Source: Tenrec ecaudatus
Lineage: Eukaryota; Chordata; Mammalia; Afrosoricida; Tenrecidae
Assembly: GCF_050624435.1 (NCBI RefSeq)
Contig: NC_134537.1
Coordinates: forward strand, 18,984,584 to 19,048,583
Reading direction: 5' to 3'
DNA: 64,000 nucleotides
Below, piece after piece: positions 1-10,352 of the stretch. Below the pieces are notes generated by a model. That model ran no database searches. It saw nothing but the letters and a program-made list of their open reading frames with translations, and was not told where the DNA came from. A program made the translations under genes and the position numbers. Position 1 is the stretch's first letter. The number at the start of each line of letters is the position of its first letter.

Positions 1-80
1 GGATCGACACAGTGGCATTAATGTGATCAAACATAACAACAATTGTGAGGATGGCATGGACTGGCCAGTGTTTCCTTCTA
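1..80 (+). mobile_element. RTE (BovB-like) LINE, extreme 3' end
   Basis: The first 60 bases match the conserved 3' terminal segment of afrotherian RTE LINEs (a 'gatcgacacagtggc' start, then 'acaacaattgtgaggatggc' before the tail). The element enters from outside the window. The same segment recurs at 24.8, 35.9, 53.6 and 63.2 kb. Confidence 0.75.
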
Positions 81-790
81 AAATACATAAGTTGAAATTG
101 ACTAGACGGCATGCAACAACAACAGCAACAATAACGTGGATCTCTGTATTATTTCCCCATCAAATACAGTCTTTATTATGGGCAAAACAGACTGAGCTTA
201 GAATGGAAAACACAGACAATCAAAAAACACAGTCTCTAGTCTTCTACCTGAGATGAAGGAGCTATTTGATCAATAAGGCTCAATAATTGAAAACAAAATG
301 ATTCTTATAAAATAGGCTGAAACAAAGATATTTGAGTCAACCAAAAAGGTTGAAGGAAAAAGGTGTAATTTTCTAGAAGGGGTGATATTGAAGATAATTT
401 TAAATAATGACCTTTTATGTCTGTATTATCTGACAATAAAATTCAATATACTGGCTGAATGAATTAAATGGTAATTTCTTGGGGGGAAATAAAGAAAGGG
501 AAATTTGAAGCCTTCAGGAAGGGCAGATAGGAACCCTATTCCAGATTGATAGCTCATTGCCTACACAAACTCTCCTTCGAGAAAGAGTGTATATCTACAG
601 AAAGACTCTAAAGAATGCTTTTAATTGAAATACACATTCGACTGTCAGAAAGTGAAGAAACAATTGGCTGTGATTTGACACATTGAATAAATGAGGTGTT
701 AGGAAGGCTTTGCTAACATAATTTATAAGATGCGGTTATTTTCTATCTATCTCTGTCTCGGGGGATGCCATCATTCTCCATTCACTAGGT
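81..790. other. Unassigned AT-rich DNA
   Basis: I see no gene, RNA or recognisable repeat in this stretch. The short frames have no coding character. Confidence 0.5.
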
Positions 791-799
791 GAGCCAGAC

Positions 800-1180
800 T
801 ACTAGAGATGGGCCTTCACACAATCCTCTCTTCTAGCCTTTCACAAATTCTGTGAAGTGTGTGTCCATCAAAAGTCCAATAAATGGTCTACTTCTCCCCA
901 TCTCTACTATGGTCTTTCTCATGCAATTTTTTCTCAGTAATTTTATGAATGGTCTCCCCATAGCCTCCCATGCCAGGTAAAATGTTATTCTCCACATTGT
1001 GGTCTGACTGATCTTTCTGAAAGGCAGATCTGTTCTTTGCTAAAACTCTTAAAATGGTCCCCAATTACACAGTAAAAGAATCCTTCATGGTTTATGCCCT
1101 GCCTACACACTCTCCGCTCACTCGTTTTGATGTTTCTTTCATAGACACAGTCACTATAAATGTCTCCTTTCTGTGGGATT
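800..1180 (+). mobile_element. L2 LINE, ancient 3' fragment
   Basis: The sequence from 'ctgactgatctttctgaaa' through 'aatggtccccaattacac' and 'tatgccctgcctacacac' follows the L2 3' end (the usual context is a treatment of expensive-looking 'ctgatcttcc...gctccccattgcc...ctgcctac' order). L2 predates placental mammals, so the copy is heavily diverged. Confidence 0.6.
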
Positions 1181-1184
1181 GACT

Positions 1185-2011
1185 TGTCTCTTTCCTATGC
1201 AAAATCTGATTGTCACTGAATCCAAACGGTGTGATACTGGCCAGGTCAAAACTTTTCCACCTTAGTTTCTTCATTTGTTTAAAAAAAAAAAAGAGGAGGA
1301 TATCATGTTGAGTGTATATACACATTGAAGAGAAAAACACTCTGAGTTATTACTATTAGAGTTCCTAAACAGGGTCTGTTACGTAGTACATGTGCAAATA
1401 ATGAGAACTGCAAATTACAAGCTCCCTATACACAGGTCCTCAGAGACATAACAGTATTTGTTTGACAAATAGTACTTAGCATGATGCCTAACAGTTGTAT
1501 CATTGTTCAATAAATATTTATTGAGTAAACAAATAAAACATAATAGAAATATAAAAGTGGACAGTCAGTTACAGTTATGACTATTACTTCATTTCTATGA
1601 AATTAAAGGGATAAGGTAACTTTCTGGAAAGATGAGAAGGGAGTCAAGGTGACTTCTTTATCTGGGCCTAACACTCTGAGGATCTGTGTGTACATCCTCG
1701 GCTTAGTAGGTGGACATACTCATCTTGTTTCAGTGTTTTAATGAACTGAAACAGTAGTGCTAGATTCTGTAATGAGATGCAGAGGAGATAAATGTAAAAA
1801 GAAGAATGCTAATTTACCAATTTAGAGTTAGACATTTATTCTATATATTTGGCGAGCACATCCTTTCCTTTTTAGGAAAGTACACGTGTATCTCAAAGTA
1901 TTAAAAGAACTGTGCTTGTTAGTCATCCAATCAGAGAAAAGGGAGAGATTTTTATGAGGTCTGCAATTATTTACATCAAGCTATGAAACTTTGATCCAAC
2001 ACAACATTTCA
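1185..2011. other. Unassigned AT-rich DNA with a short A-run
   Basis: Nothing recognisable apart from a poly(A)-type run near 1280. No gene signal. Confidence 0.5.
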
Positions 2012-2019
2012 CTCTAAAA
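2012..2019. repeat. Left 8-bp target site of SPIN
   Basis: CTCTAAAA lies just outside the left SPIN terminus. The right flank at 5654-5661 is CTCTAGGG. The two 8-mers agree at the first five positions, consistent with an 8-bp hAT duplication that has since mutated. Confidence 0.6.
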
Positions 2020-2917
2020 CAATGGTTCTCAACATTCCAATGCTGTGGCCCATTAATACAGCTCCTTATGTGGTGGTTACCCCAAACAACAAAATGATTT
2101 TCATTGCTACTTCATAACTGTAATTTTGCTACTGTTATGAATCATGATGTAAATATCTGATATGCAAGGTGTATTTTCATTGTTACAAATTGAACATAAT
2201 TAAAGCATAGTGATTAATCACAAAACAATATGTAATTATATATTGTAAAATAATTATTTCTAATCACAAATAAATGAAATTTTGTCTTAAAGCATGGTGT
2301 ACCATGGGTAACCGTCTTAATATAACAACAGTAAACTACATTGCTTCCTTTTCCGACAGTATGCATAAAAAGCCAATGTCAGTGCGAAGGTTGAGAAAGC
2401 TGCTTTCCCACCAGATCAGAAATTCTCGGGGCCGTCTTTGCAAGAGCATAATAAAGATCATCTTCCACAAGCCTACTTCTCTATTTAGACTTGATAATCA
2501 ACAAGCTGGAAAACCGTGTTTCACAAAGATATGTTGTTGGAAATGGAATTAAAATGCACAAAACAGTCTCAGATCGAACAGGTATGACTGCAAACACTTG
2601 ATCCAAAATTTTGTATTGTTGAGAATCAGGTCTTGCTTCATTTTTGAGAAGCAGGTCTTGCTGCATTACTGTTAATAAGTTCAATGAAGTCCTCTTGTGC
2701 TATCTCAGGAACATCTTCAACTTTGACTGTGAATGGGCTCTGCCAAGTGCAAATGGGGTGTCATGTAGATTTGGAAAATGTGAAACTTAGTCTGTAAGTG
2801 CAAGTGTTATTTCACAGAAATGATCATCATAGTCCTTTTGTCTGGTTCAATGTCATGTTTCTCAAAGAAAACAGATAAGGTAGGCAACATGTACATTTTA
2901 TTTTCATCCAATTTTTT

Positions 2918-2938
2918 TGTGTGTGTGTGTGTGTGCCA
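2918..2938. repeat. (TG)n microsatellite
   Basis: A run of TG dinucleotides lies inside the former SPIN transposase reading frame, so it expanded after the transposase decayed. Confidence 0.9.
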
Positions 2939-3055
2939 AAGTCGAAGTTTCATTTGGAATGATTGGATATTTTCAGAGAATTTGAGGTGTGTTGTATTTG
3001 GTCCTTGCAGTGATAAATTTAACTCATGCAAGATAGCAAAGATGCCAACCAAGTA

Positions 3056-3169
3056 CCATATATACTCATGTATAAGTCGAGTTTTCCAGCACATTTTTAA
3101 TGCAGTTTTTGTGGTAAAATTAGGTGTCTTGGTTGATATTCATGTCGGTTAATACTCAAATATGTACAG
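3056..3169. mobile_element. TA-flanked MITE (pogo/mariner-like TIR) inside SPIN
   Basis: The 114-bp unit begins CCATATATACTCATGTATAAG and ends CTCAAATATGTACAG, with TA on both sides (3054-3055 and 3170-3171). The same terminal sequence occurs at 9866, 10351 and 10870. It interrupts SPIN transposase homology: the frame reads ...KIA before it and YLVGIFAIL after it. It is therefore a TA-targeting DNA transposon derivative that inserted after SPIN. Confidence 0.75.
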
Positions 3170-3217
3170 TATGCTATTTTCTACAGTTCAATTTTATCTC
3201 TGAAAAGTAGTCAAACT

Positions 3218-3230
3218 GCAGCCTTGCTTT
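3218..3230. repeat. Target-site duplication of RPL29 retrocopy, 3' side
   Basis: GCAGCCTTGCTTT here is identical to the 13-mer at 3860-3872, so the two bracket the retrocopy. This is the hallmark of LINE-mediated retroposition. Confidence 0.85.
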
Positions 3231-3872
3231 TTTTTTTTTAACAGCGCCATGTGGGTTTATTTGTACAACAAACAGCACAAGAAGACACCAGCGCCATGCA
3301 GGCAGCAGCCCAGGGCTCACACCAGTCCCTCTCGCCCTCACAGAGAACTCTACTTTGTGGGAGCCTGGGGGCCTTTGGGAGCTTGAGCTGGGGCGCCTTT
3401 GGGAGCTTCTGCTGGGGTCGTGGCCTTGGCTGGAGCATCAGCCTTGCTTTGTGCCTTGGCCTTGGGCCAGCAGAGCCTCAGACCCTTGGCAATACGTGCC
3501 CCTGCTTGCCAAGCTTGGGGTGGGCAATGTAGGCCAGTTGGCTGAGCTTGCGGTTGACGCCCATTGGGATCTTGGCCTTGACCTCTGTGGGCTTCACAAG
3601 ATCCTTGATAGCCTCAGCGCGAGCAGCCGCAGCCTTGGCGTTGTTGGCCTGCATTTTCTTTAGGCCCTTCTTGTGCTTCTTGGCGAAGCACATGTTCCTC
3701 AGGAACTTGGGGTCCACCCCCTTAAGAGATTGGTATCGTTGTGACCGGGGTTTTTTGATGCCGTTTCTGTGCCATTTCTGGGATTGGTTGTGCGTGGTGT
3801 GGTTCTTGGATTTGGCCATGTCTGCACCGACGCCTGCAGCTCCCGGAACGCCAGGGGCAGCAGCCTTGCTTT
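3231..3872 (-). pseudogene. RPL29: RPL29 processed pseudogene (retrocopy)
   Basis: On the minus strand a start codon at 3817-3819 opens a frame that closely matches ribosomal protein L29 of the large subunit (N-terminus [13 protein letters not shown]). There are no introns. A small frameshift near 3500 diverts the frame after HPKLGK. In the shifted frame the Lys/Ala/Pro-rich C-terminus continues to a TAG at 3350-3352. The 3' UTR, a polyadenylation signal (AATAAA on the minus strand at 3256-3261), a poly(A) tract at about 3228-3239 and a short 5' UTR are all present. A 13-bp direct repeat brackets the copy. It sits inside the SPIN transposase, so it post-dates that insertion. The single main lesion and well-kept 5' end suggest a fairly young, nearly full-length copy. 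No promoter of its own is evident, so it is probably untranslated. Confidence 0.95.
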
Positions 3873-5282
3873 CTGATTAAAAAGTGTTTTGAGTTCCTCA
3901 CAAAGCTCAAAAACACATTTTAAAACTTTTCCTCTCCACAATCATCTCACTTCAGTGTGAAATAGCAGAGCATTATTTGGCGCATCCAACTCGTTGCACA
4001 GTTACGAAAACAGTCGACTGTTTAAAGGGCTCGCCTTTACCAAATTGACAGAACTTATGACGCTTTTCATGACTTCTTATAAGTCTTGTGGCAGCGTCTT
4101 CATTGCTCATATTTGCTGATGAGTCATACAGTGAGTTTGGATGACTTTGTGTGACTAATTCATTACCAAACATTGAAATCCAGATCAACATCCTAGCATA
4201 ACTGGAGCACCATCGGTGCAAACACCGCAAACCTTTTTTCCAAGAGATCTTATGCTCTTTCAGAAATGAGCTAGCTGTGCCAAATACATCACATGTCGTA
4301 GTTGTCATTTCAAGGTTTCCAAGAAAAGAAACTCATCTTTAAAGTTGCTGTCATTCATATACCTCATGCAAACCAGTAACTGTGAACAGTTTGCAACGTC
4401 TGTACATTCATCAAGCTGGATGGTAAGTATTGGAAGTGGAGCGGATTTAATTTCCTGGCTTATCTGATCAAGAATATCAGCTGACATGTCATCTCTTCTT
4501 TTGTGGACAGCGTTGTTAGATAAGGAAATTGCACTCAATTTGGTAACAAATTCATCTCCGATCACAACTCAAACAATGTCTTTGGCCACTGGCAACGTAA
4601 ATCCTCAGCAATGGTGTGGGGTTTGATAATTCTGGAGATTCTGAGTGTCACCAAATATGAAACATCAATAGCTGCTACGATTTGTTTGTGGTACTTACCA
4701 CCACTGTCAAGTCTGGCTTTCTTGAGTCCATCAGCTTTGCTTCTAAAATAGTTTGTATCCTTGCCAGAAAAGCTCAGATGCTTGCTATCAAAATGGCATT
4801 TTCGTTTGTTTGGTTTCATACATTTTGATGATAGAACTTCACAAAAAATAACACATTGCAGTTTCTCAATTCCTGCTATAATTATTGAGGTAAAACCATA
4901 CTGTAAAATATTTGCCGATGACTTTTATTCTTTTCTTAATGTTCTTCTTTACATGATATATTGTAATGGAATGGTTTCCTAATGAAAATCATATATAACA
5001 ATGGCTTTAAAAATACAAAAGATGATACATGGCATAGGTCAGTCAATACAGTCCATTAGTTTCCTATGATTTACCATTGTGTTGTTTTTAAAAAATACCT
5101 GTTATTATCACAAGGGGGCAGTATTCATATCAACCACAACTGAATATAAAAAGACCAGTCAGCATCCAGATTAATTTTCCATGGTTTAGCCTATTTTTGC
5201 AATAGTTATGATTTTACAGTACATGATTTTACATTTACTCAGTAATTATAATTCATGAAGTATCATTTTACCTCCAATACCG

Positions 5283-5369
5283 CTGCTCTCAACACAGTAG
5301 CTGCTTTTAACATAGAATCTGCTTTCAACACAGCAGCCACTCCTACACTGTAGCTGCTCTCTACACATG
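5283..5369. repeat. Degenerate 18-bp tandem repeat inside SPIN 5' region
   Basis: About five 17-18-bp units of the form 'ctgctttcaacacagtag' follow one another upstream of the transposase start (minus-strand sense). They lie between the transposase and the right terminus. Confidence 0.7.
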
Positions 5370-5653
5370 TCTGACTGGTCCACATATGTAAATTATGGCA
5401 CCAACCCTATTACATACACTTGTATTTTTATGGGGTGTATGTGATGGGGTTGGCACAATGATGTCATCACCCCAGGTACTCATATGTGGGTGTATCTGCT
5501 TGTGGGAAGACCAGCCTGGAACAGATAGAGGAGCAGTGTCTTGGTTCCTAAGACCATTGGAAATATTTGTTTTCTGATGGTCTAAAGCGACCCCTGTGAA
5601 AGGGTCTTTCAACCCCCAACGGGGTTGTGTGACCCACAGGTTGAGAACCACTG

Positions 5654-5661
5654 CTCTAGGG
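5654..5661. repeat. Right 8-bp target site of SPIN
   Basis: CTCTAGGG follows the right terminus; compare CTCTAAAA at 2012-2019. Confidence 0.6.
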
Positions 5662-5800
5662 ATACAATGGTCTATGGATGTACCATAATCTCCTTGGGTT
5701 GTGCAGAACCAGTCTTAATGATAGTTCATCTTCGATATATTTGGGCCACCTTTGTATATTTTTTTATTACTCAGACTATTTCTTCTTCTTTCTCTCTCTC

Positions 5801-5967
5801 ACTACCATCGATACAGAACGGACTCATATAAAAGCTCTGTAGGTTTCCGAGACTATAACTGTTTAAAGGAGCAAGAAACCAATTTCTCTCTCTCATGGAA
5901 ACACCAATGGTTTCAAACCGGCAACCATGGTGATCATAGCCCAACACATAACCACTGCACAAGCCGG
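5801..5967 (-). mobile_element. AfroSINE
   Basis: In reverse orientation it shows the AfroSINE 3' end ('actaccatcgatacagaacg'), the middle 'tttccgagactataactgtt' and the tRNA-like head ending 'acataaccactgcac'. The 'ggcagttctaccctgtcc' segment is missing. Confidence 0.8.
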
Positions 5968-7857
5968 TTTGTTATAGTCATTTATCAAGTTTTAAGAAAG
6001 TATCTTGATAGCAGTTTTAGCAGACCTCTGCATTTCCCACATCTCCTTAGACAGTTTTGCAATGATTTTCTGGGTGCTTTCAGTCTAGTTTCTTTCTTCT
6101 AACCAAGAGCTGACCTCATTCTCTGTGCTGAGACTTTACTACACCATTCCAACAATTCCAGAGCCATTTAATGATGTCAAACTCTCCCATAAGAGTAAAA
6201 TAATGGATATTTTAGAAATTCCTTTTCAGATAAACTGACTCTTTTGTAAATAGAGCACACAGTTTAGTTGCTGCCATAGTATAGTTCTGTTGAGTGTTTA
6301 CTAATTTTTGGTTATTATTAATAAGCCTTTCATAATTCAATGTGATTTTTAGAAAATTTGAGAGAAAAAGATGATGTGTTAAAATGTTGAACATTGCTGA
6401 ACTGGAGGTTTACTTGGACACAACCTAGGAATATAGACAATGACATGAGTTTCTTTAATCTGTGAGCAATTATGGAATTCTATTTTACTTAAAATGAGAT
6501 AAATTTCACTTCTGATGAATTATTATGATGAATAAAATGCCAAATATTATCTTTATAGTTTTTAATTTCTCTTATCATTGGATTATAGAAAGAAATGTTC
6601 TTTCTTAGGTTTAATGGATATTTGTGTGATTGGCAGCTTCCAAATTGAAGTTAGCCATAGGCAAATCACATTTTACTAATCAGAAAGGGAAAGTTATTTT
6701 GAATCAAAAATTTTTAATTGCTTTTATTATTTTAAAATATAGTGACAATTAAAATAGATTTATTCTATGCTATATTAATTAGGTATTATAACTGAATTGT
6801 AGTAGCATATTGGTTGTTTTAAAATCATCAATACATTTCATATCCAATAATGTCTCAGAAGAAATAATGAAAATACTTAAGAGGATGAATATGATTTCTG
6901 CTATTGATATTTCAAACTTACCTTGCAAAACTGTCTAAAATTCTATTTTGTATAAGAATTATTTGTAATTATTACAAGTATCAAGATTTGCAAGTCACAA
7001 ACTAAGGATGTTAAAGTACATTACAAACTTTGTAGATGAGAAAGTTTGAAAAAGTTATTTTATATAAAACAGACTTCATGTGTTTAGGGTCTTTTGATAT
7101 TTTAATATCTGCACATCCCTAAGTCTGATTACAATTATGGGCTTAGTTAATGTTGACTGCATGATTATGTGGGAGTATTTCAGGTAATACTTTAACTCAG
7201 TAATTGCCGGTGATTAATTCTATTTTCCCAGATTGTTTTTTATTTGAGTTTGAAAGTTGGCTTCTTGTTTCCTTGAGTTGTAATTGCTTCTAAATTATGC
7301 ACGAGGTTCTAAGTTCTGAGTTAATTATATCTCAGTGAGCTCTTTTAAATCAAACTCAGAAATTCCAAGGTGCACACATCATAAGGACCCATTAAAACCT
7401 TTAACATCGCCTGGGTAAAGAACTGCCATGCATGATTGATGACGGTGGCTTTTTGAAGTTCTTTCAATTCTGTGGTGCCAATCATTAAAGCATTAGGAAT
7501 TCATCTTTATTTAAGAATTCATGGAATTTCAAAACACTAAAATTATGCTGGTGAGTCTCTGGTCAATAACCCGTTATCTCAACTTCTTTGGGAAACATGC
7601 TCCTGGTCTGAATTTGGAAAGAACTACAGACACAGACATGTCGAAGTAGCAGTGATTTCACCTAACTTGCATTAATTTTATGCTCCTGAATGAAACAGAA
7701 ATCTTAGAATAAAAAGTAAGGAAATATAAGAATAAAGTTGTGCTAAGTAATGAAGAAGGTAAAATTGATGTTTAAAACATGGTTCTAATTAAATTCCCTT
7801 GTTGAATTTTTCTTTTCATTTGAAGAATAACATGAAGTTTTCTTTTTCATTTATTTA
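5968..7857. other. Unassigned AT-rich DNA, no gene
   Basis: I see no repeat or coding frame. The section 7130-7560 has mixed composition with several TAATTA/ATTAAT motifs and no repeat homology I recognise, so it could be single-copy DNA. Confidence 0.45.
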
Positions 7858-8155
7858 GGTAACTTGTTGTTAGTTACTAGCAAGTCAGTGCCAATCCATG
7901 ATGAACTTATAAATAACTAACTGAAACATTGCCTGTTCCATCTTCATGATTGTTGCTATATTTTGATCCATTCTTAAGCTATTTTTCACTCAACCTCTTT
8001 TAGGGGATCTCTTAATTTTGTTGTGGCTATTGTTTCCAGATAGGATGCTCTTTTCCAACTAGTCTCTTTTCTAGACGATATGTTCAAAGTATTTAAGTAC
8101 AAATCTCTCTAGCCTTGCTTCTAGGGAATGTTCTATTTCTATTTCTTTGGGATGT
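7858..8155 (-). mobile_element. RTE LINE 3' end, minus orientation
   Basis: The section starts with 'ttgttgttagttactagc', the reverse of the RTE tail, and follows the reverse of the ORF2 C-terminal end ('caatccat', 'gttcaaagta', 'ccttgcttctag'). It adjoins plus-oriented RTE sequence at about 8165. Confidence 0.65.
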
Positions 8156-8159
8156 GAAT

Positions 8160-8466
8160 CAAGGGGAGATTGCTTGGACAGAAAAAAGGAATACTTTGTT
8201 GTTCAAAATAGGAAAAAGTATGCAGCAAGACTCTAGCCCTTCACCGTATTCTTTCTATAAACTGTGCAAATAATCTGAGAATCCAGACTAAAGAAAGAAT
8301 GCAGCATGAAGAACAGACGAAGACTCACTCACAAGCTTGTTGAATGGAAAAGACTTACAGCACGAACTGATGAAAACTTAAACAACTATAGCCGCTCACA
8401 TGTTCTGCACTGTAACATGAAGAAAATGATAATCCTCAAAACTGGACTAATAAACCGCCTTACAAA
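8160..8466 (+). mobile_element. RTE LINE ORF2 fragment, inverted relative to its neighbour
   Basis: Plus-oriented RTE reverse-transcriptase region ('cttggacagaaaaaaggaat' through 'aactggactaataaaccgc'). It includes the stretch around the former catalytic YADD region, now scrambled. It comes from further upstream in the element than 7858-8155 and is in opposite orientation, so the two may be one insertion with a 5' inversion. Confidence 0.6.
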
Positions 8467-9863
8467 AAATACAGAAGAAATTTAGATGGTCAGTAATGTT
8501 TCTACTTAAATTAAAAATCAATGTATATCGAAGCAGTCTACAAGAAATCAAACATATTTCATTGGTGAAATCTGTTAAAAGTTATCTCTTTAATATTTGA
8601 AAAAGCAAAGACTTCACTTCGATGAATAAATTGCATCTATCTCACATCACTCCTTTCAATGTCCTAATATATACAATTTTAATCAAAGCTAGGTTATGTC
8701 AAATATTAATAGAATGAACTAACTAAGAGATTAGCAGTCAACTTTTTTATAGTAGCACGATACAACTGAATGTGATAACATGAAAATAATTCTACTTTTA
8801 GTATAATGATGCAGAAAGTTGTCATGCTACAAATATCACATAAATGGCTGAAAACATGCACATGTGCACAGTAAGTGTAAGGTTGGCACGAATGTTACAT
8901 AACATCTATTTAATGTCAGAGTATTATAAATCTATGTGGAGAAATTTTATAATAAGAATAATTCATTAAAATACATAAAAATGGGGATGAATGTATGATC
9001 AAATTTTTAAAAATAACTGAAAATATTATCCTCATGTTGATTCTCAGTCAGGATGAGAGGCACTGTATCCTGCAGCGTGGGACTGTACTTCAAAGGTACG
9101 ACTTTTGAGAAACAGATTTGCAGTCATTTCTTGTGAGGTGCTTCTGATGGGTTCAAGGAACAAACCTTTCAATTAGTAGTTTAATATATAAAAAAATTGC
9201 ACTATGCAGGAATAGTCTCCAAAACACTGTATTTAACATTTTACTTCCTTCCTTGCTTTATTATGACATTAATCTGGCAGGTGTGATTCTGCTAATTTTA
9301 ATGAATATTAATTATGATTTTGCCCTATCATAAACTCCCATTGTTTGTGTAAATAGTGTCTAGTCATTTAAGAGTTTAATCTAGATAAGCCAACAATTCA
9401 CATATTAGAATTCATAGGCAGCCTATACTTGTATAATTTCCTTTTCTCAACTGTGCTTTAAATTCCATACCACTGACTAAATTGATGACACTAAGAATAC
9501 AATTACTTTATGCCCTCGGGAGGTGATTGATAATGTTCTTTAACATAAAATGAAAATGATGTTTCTCGGGTTAACCTTGATATATGAATGGAATTGGGGC
9601 TTTCACTTAATTTTAGCCCCAATCCAAAAAAAATGAACATTTATGAGTTGGACGTGCTTAATGTTTGTCCCCAGGAAGAGATAACTAAAGATATGGGTGC
9701 TACAGCAAAGTTTAGTGAAGATACTAGAGGGTGTCTGGTAATCAGAAAGAATAGCATGTGAGTTCTTGAAGGTGTGTATTCAAAGCAAGCAGATCTCTGT
9801 CATCAATGAAAAACACATGTTAGAATAATACCAGTCTGTGTGATCCAAGAAGGGTAAATAATA
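8467..9863. other. Unassigned AT-rich DNA, no gene
   Basis: No repeat is recognised. The section 9240-9420 (around 'aatctggcaggtgtgattc' and 'atgaatattaattatgatt') has the look of a conserved non-coding block, which is inference only. Confidence 0.45.
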
Positions 9864-9865
9864 TA

Positions 9866-10351
9866 CCGTATATACTCATGTATAAGCCAAGTTTCAGCAC
9901 AAAATGTGCTGAAAAACTGGGGTTTGGCTTATACTCGGGCCAGTGGTTTCCCAGCGAGGTGTAACATCTTGCTGGAGCCTCCACAGGTAACTGGATGAGC
10001 TCCTGTTATCTCGCAGGTGATTGCCATTTCACTGCTGTTCATTCAAAGCCCCTCTGACACTGCAGGGCTTTGGATATTTGTTTACTCACATCTAACCAAT
10101 CAGAGCCGTCCTATGACATGGACGGTTCCAATTCCCAGAAGCACCCGTAGTGATTCACTTACGCCTACAGCTGAACTGGTAAGGATGTGTCTGTGGCTGC
10201 ACTCCATTGCTCCCCTCTGGTCTGTGTTAATTCACATCCTGCATTTCTCACCCTAGGCTTATACTCAAGTCAATCGGTTTTTTTGGTTTCCCAGCTAATA
10301 ATTAGGTACCTCAGCTTGTACTCGGGTCGGCTTCTATTCGAGTATATACGG
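9866..10351. mobile_element. 486-bp TA-flanked DNA transposon (pogo/mariner-like, non-autonomous)
   Basis: The 5' end CCGTATATACTCATGTATAAG and the 3' end CGAGTATATACGG are inverted repeats, flanked by TA at 9864-9865 and 10352-10353. Subterminal 'cggcttatactcg' motifs recur on both sides. The interior has no coding capacity. Its last 100 bases are closely homologous to 10775-10870, so both elements share a 3' end. Confidence 0.8.
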
Positions 10352-10352
10352 T

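Larger units (their letters stand above)
2379..4960 (-). pseudogene. SPIN hAT transposase, degenerate
   Basis: Read on the minus strand, hAT transposase homology runs from a BED-zinc-finger-like start (about 4960-4820, with the LQCVIFCEVLS segment carrying the paired cysteines), through the central catalytic region (4819-3973, including LDECTDVANCSQLL), to the hAT C-terminal dimerisation region (about 2680-2390, with LPFPTTYLCETRFSSLL). The frame ends at a TGA at 2379-2381. It is broken by frame changes near 4562 and 4306, by stops near 4940 and 4574, by the RPL29 retrocopy after residues ...LFNQKA, and by the MITE. A (CA)n microsatellite at about 2918-2938 encodes HTHTHT inside a conserved LW..KKLDENK stretch. 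The protein cannot be active. Family-level homology is strong; the exact start is uncertain. Confidence 0.85.
2020..5653 (-). mobile_element. SPIN hAT DNA transposon, near full length
   Basis: The left terminus begins CAATGGTTCTCAAC and the right terminus ends GGTTGAGAACCACTG, an imperfect terminal inverted repeat typical of SPIN/Buster-type hAT elements. Subterminal sequence at 2080-2250 and 5570-5650 matches SPIN ends as I recall them. The span is 3,634 bp. Removing the RPL29 retrocopy (about 640 bp) and the MITE at 3056-3169 (about 115 bp) leaves about 2.9 kb, close to the autonomous SPIN length. The transposase lies on the minus strand and is broken. SPIN is known for horizontal transfer among tetrapods, including tenrec. 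Here the copy is a dead autonomous one that served as a landing site for younger insertions. Confidence 0.9.

Noticed and set aside
3251..3663. Plus-strand frames rich in Leu/Gly/Trp opposite the RPL29 copy
   Set aside because: They are antisense to the RPL29 retrocopy, which explains their length and composition.
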